Shown piece after piece: positions 50,305 to 58,494 of a stretch of DNA of 64,000 nucleotides. Below the pieces are notes generated by a model. That model saw nothing but the letters and a program-made list of their open reading frames with translations, did not search any database and was not told where the DNA came from. Both the position numbers and the translations under genes were made by a program. Position 1 is the first letter of the stretch, and every line of letters starts with the position of its first letter. The stretch is from Streptomyces sp. Edi4 (GTDB lineage: Bacteria > Actinomycetota > Actinomycetes > Streptomycetales > Streptomycetaceae): positions 6,572,001-6,636,000 of the forward strand of contig NZ_JBEJGY010000004.1 in assembly GCF_040253615.1 (NCBI RefSeq), written 5' to 3'.

Positions 50305-50556
50305 GTGCGATTGAGAGTGGAGTTCACGACCGAGCCCTTCGATCTCGACGAGGCGCCGCCGCATGCCGTGGTCGCCCGCGATGTCATCCAGGCGGCCCGG
50401 CTCGACGCGGTCGACGTCGGTCCCTTCGGCAACACCGCGGAAGGCGGCGCCGACGACGTCCTGAACGCCGTTGACGCGCTGCTGCGCGAGGCCCTGGCGG
50501 CGGGCGCCACCCGCGTCTCGCTCCAGGTCAATGTGCTCGGGGAGGGCGAGAAGTGA
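50305..50556 (+). CDS. Small protein of the MTH1187/thiamine-binding type
   Basis: 83 residues from GTG 50305. RLRVEFTTEPFDLDEAPPH, VDVGPFGNTAEGGADDVLN and GATRVSLQVNVLGEGE form a compact ferredoxin-like domain resembling the MTH1187/YkoF group, which binds thiamine or its parts in some members. Its stop overlaps the GTG of the following HTH gene. Conserved beside the purine/ureide genes; the real role is unknown. Confidence 0.65.
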   Translation: MRLRVEFTTEPFDLDEAPPHAVVARDVIQAARLDAVDVGPFGNTAEGGADDVLNAVDALLREALAAGATRVSLQVNVLGEGEK

Positions 50557-51053
50557 CCGAATCGGTGGATCAGCCCCCCGCGCCTCCCGCCGCATCGGTG
50601 GACCAGCCCCCCGCGCCCCCGGCCGCCTCCGCAGACCAGGTGCCGGCCGGCCCGGGCGAGCCCGGGGACCACCCCCTGCTCCGGGCGGTCAAGCCACTCG
50701 TGGACGCGATGGGCGCGGAGGTGCTGCCGCCCGCGCTCGCCCGGCCCGACGACGTGGTGCTCGCCTGGGAGGGCGAGGACGTGGTGGCCGTGCGCCTGCC
50801 GCAGCTCTCCGACTCCCTGGATCACATCCTCGCCGCCATGGAGCGCCGGCACGGCATGCCGCTCGCGGCCCTGGACCGCAAGGCCAAGCAGTCCGCCGTA
50901 CGGACCCTCGAAGCGCGCGGCGCCTTCTCGGTACGGCACGGCGTGGAGACGGTCGCCTCGGCGCTCGGGGTCAGCCGCTTCACCGTCTACAACTACTTGA
51001 ACAGGGATCTGAACAGGGATCTGACCAGGGGAAACACCGCCAAGGGCGACTGA
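50553..51053 (+). CDS. Helix-turn-helix protein of the ureide region
   Basis: 166 residues from GTG 50553 overlapping the previous stop. Residues 1-35 are Pro/Ala-rich repeats (DQPPAPPAASVDQPPAPP). The middle (HPLLRAVKPLVDAMGAEVL, DSLDHILAAMERRHGMPLA) is helical, and the C-terminus RGAFSVRHGVETVASALGV, SRFTVYNYLNRD is a clear helix-turn-helix, as in YheO-type regulators. It sits between the hyi and uricase operons, a good position for a local regulator of purine catabolism. Regulatory target not shown. Confidence 0.75.
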   Translation: MTESVDQPPAPPAASVDQPPAPPAASADQVPAGPGEPGDHPLLRAVKPLVDAMGAEVLPPALARPDDVVLAWEGEDVVAVRLPQLSDSLDHILAAMERRHGMPLAALDRKAKQSAVRTLEARGAFSVRHGVETVASALGVSRFTVYNYLNRDLNRDLTRGNTAKGD

Positions 51054-51096
51054 GCGAGCACCCTCGGTGCCCAGTGGGATGCCCCTTGATGCAACG

Positions 51097-51125
51097 AACC
51101 GCCGTCCGGATGCCGGGCGGCGGTT
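51097..51125 (+). terminator. Rho-independent terminator after the HTH gene
   Basis: AACCGCCG (51097-51104) pairs with CGGCGGTT (51118-51125), inner CCGG/CCGG, followed by a T-tract. A classical intrinsic terminator, rare in high-GC genomes, that insulates the uricase promoter immediately downstream. Confidence 0.85.
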
Positions 51126-51142
51126 TTTGTCATCCCAAGTTT

Positions 51143-51157
51143 TCAACAAAGTGTTGA
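51143..51157. promoter_or_regulatory. Operator-like palindrome over the uricase operon promoter
   Basis: TCAACA, AAG, TGTTGA. Its TTGACG (51154-51159 with the next base) is followed after 17 bases by TTAGCT, a fitting -35/-10 pair, so the palindrome overlaps the -35. The operon's first gene starts 72 bases from the centre. Matches the katA element at 48232-48246. Confidence 0.72.
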
Positions 51158-51221
51158 CGGGATGTTTCTCAGGGCGTTAGCTATCCGCAGCCCGTTCAGC
51201 ACCAAGGCCACGGAGGCCGCC

Positions 51222-51734
51222 GTGACTTCGACTTCGACGCCGGGCCTCGCCCGGTTCAACACCTCACAGGACAGTGCGGCGCTCGCCGCGCTCCACGAGG
51301 TGTGCGCCAGTTCGGTGTGGGGGAGCAAGGTGCTCGCCCGGCGCCCGTACGCCACCGCGCAGGACCTCTTCGCCGCAAGCGACGCCGCTCTGGCCGAGCT
51401 GACCGTGAAGGACCTTCAAGAGGCGATGGCCGGGCACCCGCCGATCGGCCGGCCGAAGCCCGGTGACCCCACCTCCGCCCGTGAACAACGCGGCATGGCC
51501 GGGGCCTCCGAGGCCCTGAAGGCCGAGCTGCTCGAACTGAACCTGGCCTACCAGGACAAGTTCGGCCATGTCTTCCTGATCTGCGCGACCGGCGCCACCG
51601 GCGAGCAGATGCGCGATGCGGTAAAGACCCGGATCGGCAACACATCCGAGCAGGAGCGCGAGATCGTGCGCACCGAACTCGGGAAGATCAACCGAATCCG
51701 GCTGACCCGTCTCGTAGAAGAGGACAAGGACTGA
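51222..51734 (+). CDS. OHCU decarboxylase (ureidoimidazoline decarboxylase)
   Basis: 170 residues from GTG 51222 (GGAGG five bases upstream); an ATG at 51162 in the same frame is less likely because of spacing. The family converts 2-oxo-4-hydroxy-4-carboxy-5-ureidoimidazoline to S-allantoin. Visible motifs: CASSVWGSKVLARRPYATA, EAMAGHPPIGRPKPGDPTS with the catalytic histidine, and LLELNLAYQDKFGHVFLIC, ATGATGEQMRDAVKTRIGN. Stop overlaps the ATG of the HIU hydrolase gene. Together with uricase and HIU hydrolase it produces S-allantoin. Confidence 0.92.
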   Translation: MTSTSTPGLARFNTSQDSAALAALHEVCASSVWGSKVLARRPYATAQDLFAASDAALAELTVKDLQEAMAGHPPIGRPKPGDPTSAREQRGMAGASEALKAELLELNLAYQDKFGHVFLICATGATGEQMRDAVKTRIGNTSEQEREIVRTELGKINRIRLTRLVEEDKD

Positions 51735-52141
51735 TGAGCACCGCCACCACCGCATCGGTGTCCACGCACATCCTGGACACCAGCGTCGGACGCCCCGCCG
51801 GGAACGTCGCCGTCTCGCTCGCGGCCCGCTCGGGCTCCGGTGCCCAGTGGACCGCGCTCGGCGGCTCCACGACCGACGCGGACGGGCGCTGCAAGGACTT
51901 GCCGGCCCTGCCGGAAGGCACCACCCACGTACGGCTCGACTTCGCGGTCGAGGAGTACTTCTCCACCCACCAGTCCAGCGACAAGAAGCAAGCCGAGGCG
52001 CAGCAGGACGCCCCCCGCGTAAGGGACAGCGGTGCGTTCTTCCCGGAGGTGGCGATCACGTTCGCCGTCACCCCGGGCGAGCACTACCACGTACCGCTGC
52101 TGCTCAACCCGTTCGGCTACTCCGTTTACCGAGGGAGCTAG
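51734..52141 (+). CDS. 5-hydroxyisourate hydrolase
   Basis: 135 residues, ATG 51734 in a TGATG overlap. The transthyretin-like fold shows VSTHILDTSVGRPAGNVAV with the catalytic histidine, VRLDFAVEEYFSTHQ, FPEVAITFAVTPGEHYHVP and the diagnostic C-terminal YRGS. Hydrolyses the uricase product 5-hydroxyisourate. Middle gene of the operon. Confidence 0.95.
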   Translation: MSTATTASVSTHILDTSVGRPAGNVAVSLAARSGSGAQWTALGGSTTDADGRCKDLPALPEGTTHVRLDFAVEEYFSTHQSSDKKQAEAQQDAPRVRDSGAFFPEVAITFAVTPGEHYHVPLLLNPFGYSVYRGS

Positions 52142-52146
52142 CAGAC

Positions 52147-53070
52147 ATGCCCACGATTCTCGGCCAGAACCAGTACGGCAAAGCAGAGAACCGCGTCGTC
52201 AAGATCACGCGGGACGGCGACACGCACCACATCAAGGACCTGAACGTCTCGGTCGCCCTGTCCGGCGACATGGAGGACGTGCACTACTCGGGCTCCAACG
52301 CCAACGTGCTCCCGACGGACACCACCAAGAACACGGTGTTCGCCTTCGCCAAGGAGTACGGCATCGAGTCCGCCGAGCAGTTCGGCATCCACCTCGCGCG
52401 GCACTTCGTGACCTCGCAGGAGCCGATCAAGATCGCGCGGATTCGTATCGAGGAGTTCGCCTGGGACCGCATCGAGACCTCCGAGGCCAACTCGAAGTTC
52501 ATCGGTTCCGACGACGTCAAGCACTCCTTCGTCCGCAAGGGCCAGGAGACCCGGGTCTCCCAGATCACCTACGACGGCGAGAAGTGGGAGGTCATCTCCG
52601 GTCTCAAGGACCTGACGGTGATGAACTCGACCAACTCCGAGTTCTGGGGCTACGTCAAGGACAAGTACACGACGCTCCAGGAGGCCTACGACCGCATCCT
52701 GGCGACCAGTGTCTCCGCCCGCTGGCGGTTCAACTGGACCGACGACGAGCAGAAGGCGCCGAACTGGGAGAAGTCCTACGAGCAGGTGCGCAAGCACATG
52801 CTCCAGGCTTTCGCCGAGACGTACTCGCTCTCACTCCAGCAGACCCTGTACCAAATGGGTTCGCGCATCATCAACAGCCGGTCCGAGATCGACGAGGTTC
52901 GCTTCTCGCTGCCGAACAGCCACCACTTCCTCGTGGACCTCGAACCGTTCGGGCTCAAGAACGACAACGAGGTCTACTTCGCGGCGGACCGTCCGTACGG
53001 TCTGATCGAAGGGACCGTCCTGCGTGACGGTGCCGAGCCGCAGATCCCGGTCGACATGACCAACCTCTGA
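52147..53070 (+). CDS. Urate oxidase (uricase)
   Basis: 307 residues, ATG 52147, five bases after the previous stop. Two-domain T-fold cofactorless oxidase that converts urate, O2 and water to 5-hydroxyisourate and H2O2. Conserved pieces: LGQNQYGKAENRVVKITRD, TDTTKNTVFAFAKEYGIES with the catalytic Thr/Lys region, FWGYVKDKYTTLQEAYDRI, and NSRSEIDEVRFSLPNSHHF. Closes the three-gene set; a small hairpin follows before the permease gene. Confidence 0.96.
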   Translation: MPTILGQNQYGKAENRVVKITRDGDTHHIKDLNVSVALSGDMEDVHYSGSNANVLPTDTTKNTVFAFAKEYGIESAEQFGIHLARHFVTSQEPIKIARIRIEEFAWDRIETSEANSKFIGSDDVKHSFVRKGQETRVSQITYDGEKWEVISGLKDLTVMNSTNSEFWGYVKDKYTTLQEAYDRILATSVSARWRFNWTDDEQKAPNWEKSYEQVRKHMLQAFAETYSLSLQQTLYQMGSRIINSRSEIDEVRFSLPNSHHFLVDLEPFGLKNDNEVYFAADRPYGLIEGTVLRDGAEPQIPVDMTNL

Positions 53071-53090
53071 CGCGGCACTGACCGTCCCCG

Positions 53091-53110
53091 CCCGCCCGCA
53101 GTCGGGCGGG
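53091..53110. terminator. Small hairpin after uricase
   Basis: CCCGCCCG and CGGGCGGG around CAGT, 20 bases after the uricase stop. Could be a processing or partial termination signal before the permease gene on the same strand. Confidence 0.45.
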
Positions 53111-53135
53111 GGCCGGCCAGACCGGAGGGATTCTC

Positions 53136-54536
53136 ATGGCACAGCCTGCAATGGGGCCGGCACCAGCCGACGGCCCATGTACCACCCCACCTGAAGGTGC
53201 CGTGCACCCGGTGGACGAAAAGCTTCCCGCCTCGCGGCTCGTCCCCGCCGCGCTCCAGCACATCGCCGCCATGTACGCGGGCGTCGTCACCCCTCCGCTC
53301 ATCATCGGCCAGGCCGTCGGCCTGGACACCGCGGGACAGACCCGGCTCATCGCGGCCAGTCTGCTCATCGCGGGGCTCGCCACCGTCCTTCAGACCCTGG
53401 GCGTGGCGAACTTCGCCGGAAACCGGCTCCCGTTCGTCAACGCCGCCTCGTCGGCCGGCATCGCGCCCATGCTCGCGATCGCCGAGACCAGCGCCAAGGG
53501 CCACCAACTCCCCGCCATCTACGGCGCGGTGATGGTGGCCGGGGTCTTCTGCCTCCTGGTCGGCCCCTTCTTCGGACGGCTGCTGCGCTTCTTCCCGCCG
53601 CTGGTGACCGGTGTCGTGATCACGCTCATCGGCGTCACGCTGATGCCCGTTCCCGTCTCCTGGGCGCAGGGCGGCGACAAGAGCGCCGCCGGCTTCGGCT
53701 CCATGGACAACCTGGCGCTCGCCGCCTTCACCCTCGTCGTGATCCTGCTCTTCCAGCGCTTCGGCCGGGGCTTCGTGCGTCAAGTGGCGTTGCTGCTGGG
53801 CCTGTTGATCGGTACGCTCGCCGCTGTCCCGTTCGGCATGGCGGACTTCTCCGCCATGCGGTCCGCGCCCGTCGCCGCTCTGCCCACGCCCTTCGCCTTC
53901 GGGGCGCCCGAGTTCCACCCGGCCGCCGTCCTGTCGCTGTGCATCGTGATGCTGGTCCTGATGACCGAGTCCAGCGCCGGCATGCTGGCCATCGGAGAGA
54001 TCTGCGAGCGCCGCACCGACGGACGCACCATCGCCCGCGGCCTGCGCACCGACGGCATCGCCACCCTGCTCGGCCCCGTCTTCGGAGGCTTCCCCACCAG
54101 CGCGTTCGCGCAGAACGTCGGCGTCGTCTCGCTGACTCGCGTGCGCAGCAGGTACGTTGTCGCCGTCGCGGGCTGCGCCCTCCTGGTGCTCGGCGCCTTC
54201 CCGATGCTCGGCGCGGTGGTCTCGCTGGTCCCGATGCCCGTGCTCGGCGGCGCCGGAATCGTCCTGTTCGGCTCCATAGCCGTCAGCGGTATCCGCACCC
54301 TCTCCGAGGCCGGACTCGACGACAGCTCCAACATCATCCTGGTCGCCGTGGCACTCGGGGCGGGCATCATCCCGCTCGCCGCGCCCACCTTCTACGCCGG
54401 ATTCCCCGCCTGGGCACAGACCGTGCTCGGGTCCGGCATCAGCGCCGGAGCGCTCACGGCGGTCCTGCTCAACCTTTTCTTCCACCATCTCGGCACCCGG
54501 AGCCGCGTCGCGGCCCCGGCACTCAAATCCTCGTAG
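53136..54536 (+). CDS. NCS2-family purine permease (xanthine/urate type), first copy
   Basis: 466 residues with about 13-14 membrane segments. HPVDEKLPASRLVPAALQH, IAAMYAGVVTPPLIIGQAV, IVMLVLMTESSAGMLAIGE with the conserved glutamate, and GFPTSAFAQNVGVVSLTRV, RSRYVVAVAGCALLVLGAF (the QNxGxxxxTxxxSR signature) identify a nucleobase:cation symporter 2. Likely imports urate, xanthine or guanine with protons or Na+. Between uricase and 8-oxoguanine deaminase, in the same direction. Confidence 0.92.
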   Translation: MAQPAMGPAPADGPCTTPPEGAVHPVDEKLPASRLVPAALQHIAAMYAGVVTPPLIIGQAVGLDTAGQTRLIAASLLIAGLATVLQTLGVANFAGNRLPFVNAASSAGIAPMLAIAETSAKGHQLPAIYGAVMVAGVFCLLVGPFFGRLLRFFPPLVTGVVITLIGVTLMPVPVSWAQGGDKSAAGFGSMDNLALAAFTLVVILLFQRFGRGFVRQVALLLGLLIGTLAAVPFGMADFSAMRSAPVAALPTPFAFGAPEFHPAAVLSLCIVMLVLMTESSAGMLAIGEICERRTDGRTIARGLRTDGIATLLGPVFGGFPTSAFAQNVGVVSLTRVRSRYVVAVAGCALLVLGAFPMLGAVVSLVPMPVLGGAGIVLFGSIAVSGIRTLSEAGLDDSSNIILVAVALGAGIIPLAAPTFYAGFPAWAQTVLGSGISAGALTAVLLNLFFHHLGTRSRVAAPALKSS

Positions 54537-54586
54537 GGTCCTGCCGTGCCCCATCACAACCGCCACTGATCGAAGAAGGAAGCACC

Positions 54587-55978
54587 ATGGCACCTTCGGC
54601 AGCCCCCCAGCGCATCGTCATCGAGAACTGTGCGATCGCCACCGTGGACGCGAATGACACCGAGTACGCCTCCGGGTACCTCGTCGTCGCCGACAACAAG
54701 ATCGAGTCGATCGGAGCCGGCCAGGCCCCGAAGGGCCTGGACAACGTGGTCCGCCGCATCGACGGCACCGGACACCTGGTCACCCCGGGCCTGATCAACA
54801 CCCACCACCACTTCTACCAGTGGATCACGCGCGGTCTGGCCACCGACCACAACCTCTTCAACTGGCTGGTCGCCCTGTACCCGACGTGGGCGCGCATCGA
54901 CGAGCGGATGGGGCGCGTCGCCGCCCAGGGCTCGCTCGCCATGATGGCCCGCGGCGGCGTCACCACCGCCATGGACCACCATTACGTCTACCCGCGTGAC
55001 GCCGGCGACCTGTCCGGCGCGATCATCGGCGCGGCCTCCGAGATGGGCGTGCGCTTCACCCTGGCCCGTGGCTCCATGGACCGCAGCGAGAAGGACGGCG
55101 GTCTGCCGCCGGACTTCGCCGTGGAGACCCTGGAGGGAGCGCTCTCGGCGACCGCCGAGACCGTCGACCGCTTCCACGACGCGACCTTCGGCTCGATGAC
55201 GCAGGTCGCCGTCGCGCCCTGCTCGCCCTTCTCGGTCTCCACCGAACTCATGAAGCAGGGCGCCGAGTTGGCGCGCGCCAAGGGCGTACGGCTGCACACC
55301 CACGGCTCGGAGACCGTGGAGGAGGAGCAGTTCTGCAAGGAGCTGTTCGGCATGGGCCCCACCGACTACTTCGAGTCGACCGGCTGGCTCGGCAACGACG
55401 TGTGGATGGCGCACTGCGTCCACATGAACGACTCCGACATCGCCGCCTTCGCCCGCACCGGCACCGGCGTCGCCCACTGCCCCTCCTCCAACGCGCGTCT
55501 GGCCGCGGGCATCGCCCGTGTCCCGGACATGCTGGCGGCCGGCGTGCCGGTGGGCCTCGGTGTGGACGGCACCGCGTCCAACGAGTCGGGCGAGCTGCAC
55601 ACCGAGCTGCGCAACGCGCTGCTCATCAACCGCCTCAACGCCCAGCACCGCGAGAGCGCTCTCAGCGCCCGTCAGGCGCTGCGCCTTGGCACCTACGGCG
55701 GTGCCCAGGTGCTCGGCCGCGCCGACGAGATCGGCTCCCTCGAAGCCGGCAAGCTCGCGGACTTCGTGCTGTGGAAGCTGGACACCATCGCCCACGCCTC
55801 CATCGCCGACCCGGTCACCGCGCTGGTCTTCGGCGCCGCCGCACCGGTCACCGCCTCGTTCGTGAACGGCAAGCAGATCGTCGAGGACAACCGTCTCACC
55901 ACGGTCGACGAGGACGCCATCGCGGTGGCGACCCGTGAAGAGGCCCAGCGCCTCGCCCGGATCGCCGCACAGGCCTGA
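54587..55978 (+). CDS. 8-oxoguanine deaminase (amidohydrolase)
   Basis: 463 residues, ATG 54587 with AAGGAAG upstream. Metal-dependent amidohydrolase: LVTPGLINTHHHFYQWITR with the HxH ligands, LHTHGSETVEEEQFCKE, MAHCVHMNDSDIAAFARTG, CPSSNARLAAGIARVPD and GVDGTASNESGELHTELRN with the final aspartate. Length and motifs match 8-oxoguanine deaminases, which convert 8-oxoguanine to urate, directly feeding uricase. Guanine or related substrates are possible. Followed by two strong terminators. Confidence 0.92.
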   Translation: MAPSAAPQRIVIENCAIATVDANDTEYASGYLVVADNKIESIGAGQAPKGLDNVVRRIDGTGHLVTPGLINTHHHFYQWITRGLATDHNLFNWLVALYPTWARIDERMGRVAAQGSLAMMARGGVTTAMDHHYVYPRDAGDLSGAIIGAASEMGVRFTLARGSMDRSEKDGGLPPDFAVETLEGALSATAETVDRFHDATFGSMTQVAVAPCSPFSVSTELMKQGAELARAKGVRLHTHGSETVEEEQFCKELFGMGPTDYFESTGWLGNDVWMAHCVHMNDSDIAAFARTGTGVAHCPSSNARLAAGIARVPDMLAAGVPVGLGVDGTASNESGELHTELRNALLINRLNAQHRESALSARQALRLGTYGGAQVLGRADEIGSLEAGKLADFVLWKLDTIAHASIADPVTALVFGAAAPVTASFVNGKQIVEDNRLTTVDEDAIAVATREEAQRLARIAAQA

Positions 55979-55989
55979 CCCCAAGGAGT

Positions 55990-56017
55990 CCGGCCGAGGG
56001 GGACGGCCCTCGGCCGG
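55990..56017. terminator. Terminator after the deaminase gene
   Basis: CCGGCCGAGGG pairs with CCCTCGGCCGG, 11 bp, 6-base loop, 12 bases after the stop codon. Confidence 0.75.
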
Positions 56018-56055
56018 TCGCCGCGGACCCGAGCGGGGTCCGCGGCAGCTGGGCC

Positions 56056-56090
56056 GGGGGGTGCGTACTGCAAGGACGTACGCACCCCCC
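56056..56090. terminator. Second, 13-bp terminator-like stem
   Basis: GGGGGGTGCGTAC (56056-56068) pairs perfectly with GTACGCACCCCCC (56078-56090), loop of 9 bases. The remaining part of the 404-base gap up to 56382 has no gene and presumably contains the promoter for the second permease. Confidence 0.75.
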
Positions 56091-56382
56091 GGAACGGTGA
56101 AACCCGTCCCGATCGCCACGTCGCCACCGCACCTCCCGTACACCGCACGGCAATTGACGCTCCGTCACTTCAGGGAGCGGCGCCACCCACGCCCGCTCGA
56201 CCGGGGCACGCCCGCACCGGAACCCCACCCCGCGCCGACCGGGCCCCCGCGCACACCACAGCCGAGCCGCGCTGTCCCGTACTGCCTCGCACCACCTGTT
56301 CCCGCTGCTCAACGCACCACAACGCACCACCTCCAAGACACCCGCGTCCACCGCCGACGCGTAACCGACCGGAGGAACCGCC

Positions 56383-57801
56383 GTGGCCGCACAGCCCAGG
56401 TTTCGCAACTTCGCAGTCCGCCCCGCCCAGACCGGCGAGAAGCACCCGGTCGATGAGACGCTTCCCCCACTGAAGATGTTCACCAGCGGCCTCCAGCACG
56501 TGGCCGCCATGTACGCGGGTGTGGTGGCCCCGCCCATGATCGTCGGTCCCGCCGTGGGGCTCGACGCCAAGGAGACCGCGTTCCTGGTCGCCGCGAGCCT
56601 GTTCACCGCGGGGCTCGCCACGCTCCTCCAGACTCTCGGGATCTGGAAGATCGGCGCCAAGTTGCCCTTCGTGAACGGGGTTTCGTTCGCCGGTGTCACC
56701 CCGATGATCGCCATCGGCAAGGAGCACGGCGGCCACGCGATCCCCGTCATACTCGGCGGCGTGATCGTCGCCGGACTGCTCGGCTTCCTGGCCGCTCCCT
56801 ACTTCGGCAGGCTCGTCCGCTTCTTCCCGCCGGTCGTCACCGGCACCGTGATCACCCTGATCGGTGTCTCGTTGCTGCCCGTCGCCTTCAACTGGTCCTC
56901 CGGCGGCAACGAGAAGGCCGGGGACTACGGTTCGCTCTCCAACCTCGCGCTCGCCGCGATCACCCTGGTCATCGTGCTCGCGCTGCGCAAACTCCTGCAC
57001 GGCTTCATGCAGCAGATCGCCATCCTGCTCGGCCTCGTGGCGGGATCGGTCATCGCGATCCCCATGGGCAAGACCAGCCTGGACGCCATCAAGAACGCGG
57101 ATGTCGTCGGCTTTCCGACCCCCTTCCACTTCGGCGCCCCGCAGTTCGACATCGCCGCGATCGTCTCGATGTGCATCGTGATGCTCGTGTGCATGACGGA
57201 GTCCACGGCCGACATGCTGGCGCTCGGCAAGATCGTCGAGCGTCCGGCCGATCAGGAGACCATCGCGGCCGGCCTGCGCGCCGACACCCTGGGATCCGTG
57301 CTCAGCACCGTCTTCAACGGCTTCATGGCCAGCGCCTTCGCGCAGAACATCGGGCTCGTCGCGATGACCAAGGTGCGCAGCCGGTTCGTGGTGGCGACCG
57401 GTGGTCTCATCCTCGTGGCGCTCGGCCTGAGTCCCGTCGCCGCCTCGGTGATCTCCCTGGTGCCACTGCCGGTGCTCGGCGGCGCGGGCATCGTGCTCTT
57501 CGGCTCGGTGGCCGCGAGCGGCATCCAGACGCTCTCCACGGCCGCGCTGGAGAAGGGTGAGAACGCTCTCATCGTGGCCGCCTCGGTCGGCGTCGGCCTG
57601 ATACCGATAGCCAAGCCCGACTTCTACCACGCCTTCCCCGACAAGCTGCTCGTCGTCCTCGACTCCGGCATATCCACCGGCTGTGTCGTGGCGATCGTGC
57701 TCAACCTCGCCTTCAACCACCTCGGTTCACGCCGCTCCGATGACGAGGGGGCCGAGGCCGGGGTCCTGCCCATGGCCGAACCGGAGGCCGCCCTGCACTG
57801 A
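56383..57801 (+). CDS. NCS2-family purine permease, second copy
   Basis: 472 residues from GTG 56383 with GGAGG six bases upstream. Same family as the gene at 53136: LKMFTSGLQHVAAMYAGVV, IVSMCIVMLVCMTESTADM, NGFMASAFAQNIGLVAMTK, VRSRFVVATGGLILVALGL. The two permeases share only parts of their sequence, so they probably differ in substrate (urate, xanthine or guanine). Separated from the deaminase by two terminators, it likely has its own promoter. Residues 440-472 form an acidic tail. Confidence 0.92.
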   Translation: MAAQPRFRNFAVRPAQTGEKHPVDETLPPLKMFTSGLQHVAAMYAGVVAPPMIVGPAVGLDAKETAFLVAASLFTAGLATLLQTLGIWKIGAKLPFVNGVSFAGVTPMIAIGKEHGGHAIPVILGGVIVAGLLGFLAAPYFGRLVRFFPPVVTGTVITLIGVSLLPVAFNWSSGGNEKAGDYGSLSNLALAAITLVIVLALRKLLHGFMQQIAILLGLVAGSVIAIPMGKTSLDAIKNADVVGFPTPFHFGAPQFDIAAIVSMCIVMLVCMTESTADMLALGKIVERPADQETIAAGLRADTLGSVLSTVFNGFMASAFAQNIGLVAMTKVRSRFVVATGGLILVALGLSPVAASVISLVPLPVLGGAGIVLFGSVAASGIQTLSTAALEKGENALIVAASVGVGLIPIAKPDFYHAFPDKLLVVLDSGISTGCVVAIVLNLAFNHLGSRRSDDEGAEAGVLPMAEPEAALH

Positions 57802-57830
57802 CGGACGGACGGCCCGACCGGTCCCGGGCG

Positions 57831-58304
57831 CTACTCGCAGGCCACGCCGTCGCCGTCCCGGTCCAGGTGCGCGGCGTAACCCGGCTCGCCCCGGTGCAGG
57901 GGAGTGACCCCGGCGGCGCGGGCGGCGGCGCAGTTCTTGTACGAGGCGCTGCTGCCCCCGCCGCTGCCCCCGCTGACCTTCTCGCCGCCGCCGTTCATCG
58001 GGGGCGGCACGCTCGGCCCCTTGGGCTTCGGCTTCGGTACGGTCCCGGTGGCCGGGGTCTTGGCGGCGGCGGGGGGAGCGGTCGGCGTCGCGTCGTCGGT
58101 CCGCGCCGGGCTTGGCGTCGGGCTCTCGTCGGCCGACTGTGACGGCGACGGCGACGGCGCGGCGGACTGCGACGGGGTCGCGGCCGACACCGTGGCCGCC
58201 GGGGTCTTCGTGGTGTCGTCCTGACAGCCCGTCGTGGTGAGGGCGAGCGCACCGAGCAGGCCGGAGACGAGCAGAGTGCGGACGGCTGATTCAGATATGC
58301 GCAT
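57831..58304 (-). CDS. Excalibur calcium-binding domain lipoprotein
   Basis: 157 residues from ATG 58304. Lipoprotein signal peptide LLVSGLLGALALTTTGCQD with the lipobox cysteine (TTGC). A Pro/Ser/Ala/Thr-rich linker spans about 30-105. The C-terminal 40 residues YKNCAAARAAGVTPLHRGE, PGYAAHLDRDGDGVACE form the excalibur domain with the DxDGDGxxCE calcium loop. Exposed on the cell surface; function unknown. Convergent with the second permease. Confidence 0.88.
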   Translation of the reverse strand: MRISESAVRTLLVSGLLGALALTTTGCQDDTTKTPAATVSAATPSQSAAPSPSPSQSADESPTPSPARTDDATPTAPPAAAKTPATGTVPKPKPKGPSVPPPMNGGGEKVSGGSGGGSSASYKNCAAARAAGVTPLHRGEPGYAAHLDRDGDGVACE

Positions 58305-58494
58305 GCGGCGGACTCTCTCGGGCGTTCGGGATTCCTGTGATGATCTGGTGAAGGAGAGAATACGGGCCGCAAAGGTTCCGTAAAGCGCAATCGCCGAACT
58401 CGTCCGGGTCCAGCCACCGAAGAGGGCGGCGCACACGGGAACGACGGGTACGGCGGCCTCCTCGCCGCCGTACCCGCCGTCCGCGGTGGGGGAG

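Noticed and set aside
54554..56143. 529-codon minus-strand open frame antisense to the 8-oxoguanine deaminase
   Set aside because: Shadow composition and no start with a ribosome binding site.
55979..56382. Purine riboswitch before the second permease
   Set aside because: Only GC-rich terminator stems are visible; the conserved core of purine riboswitches is not present.
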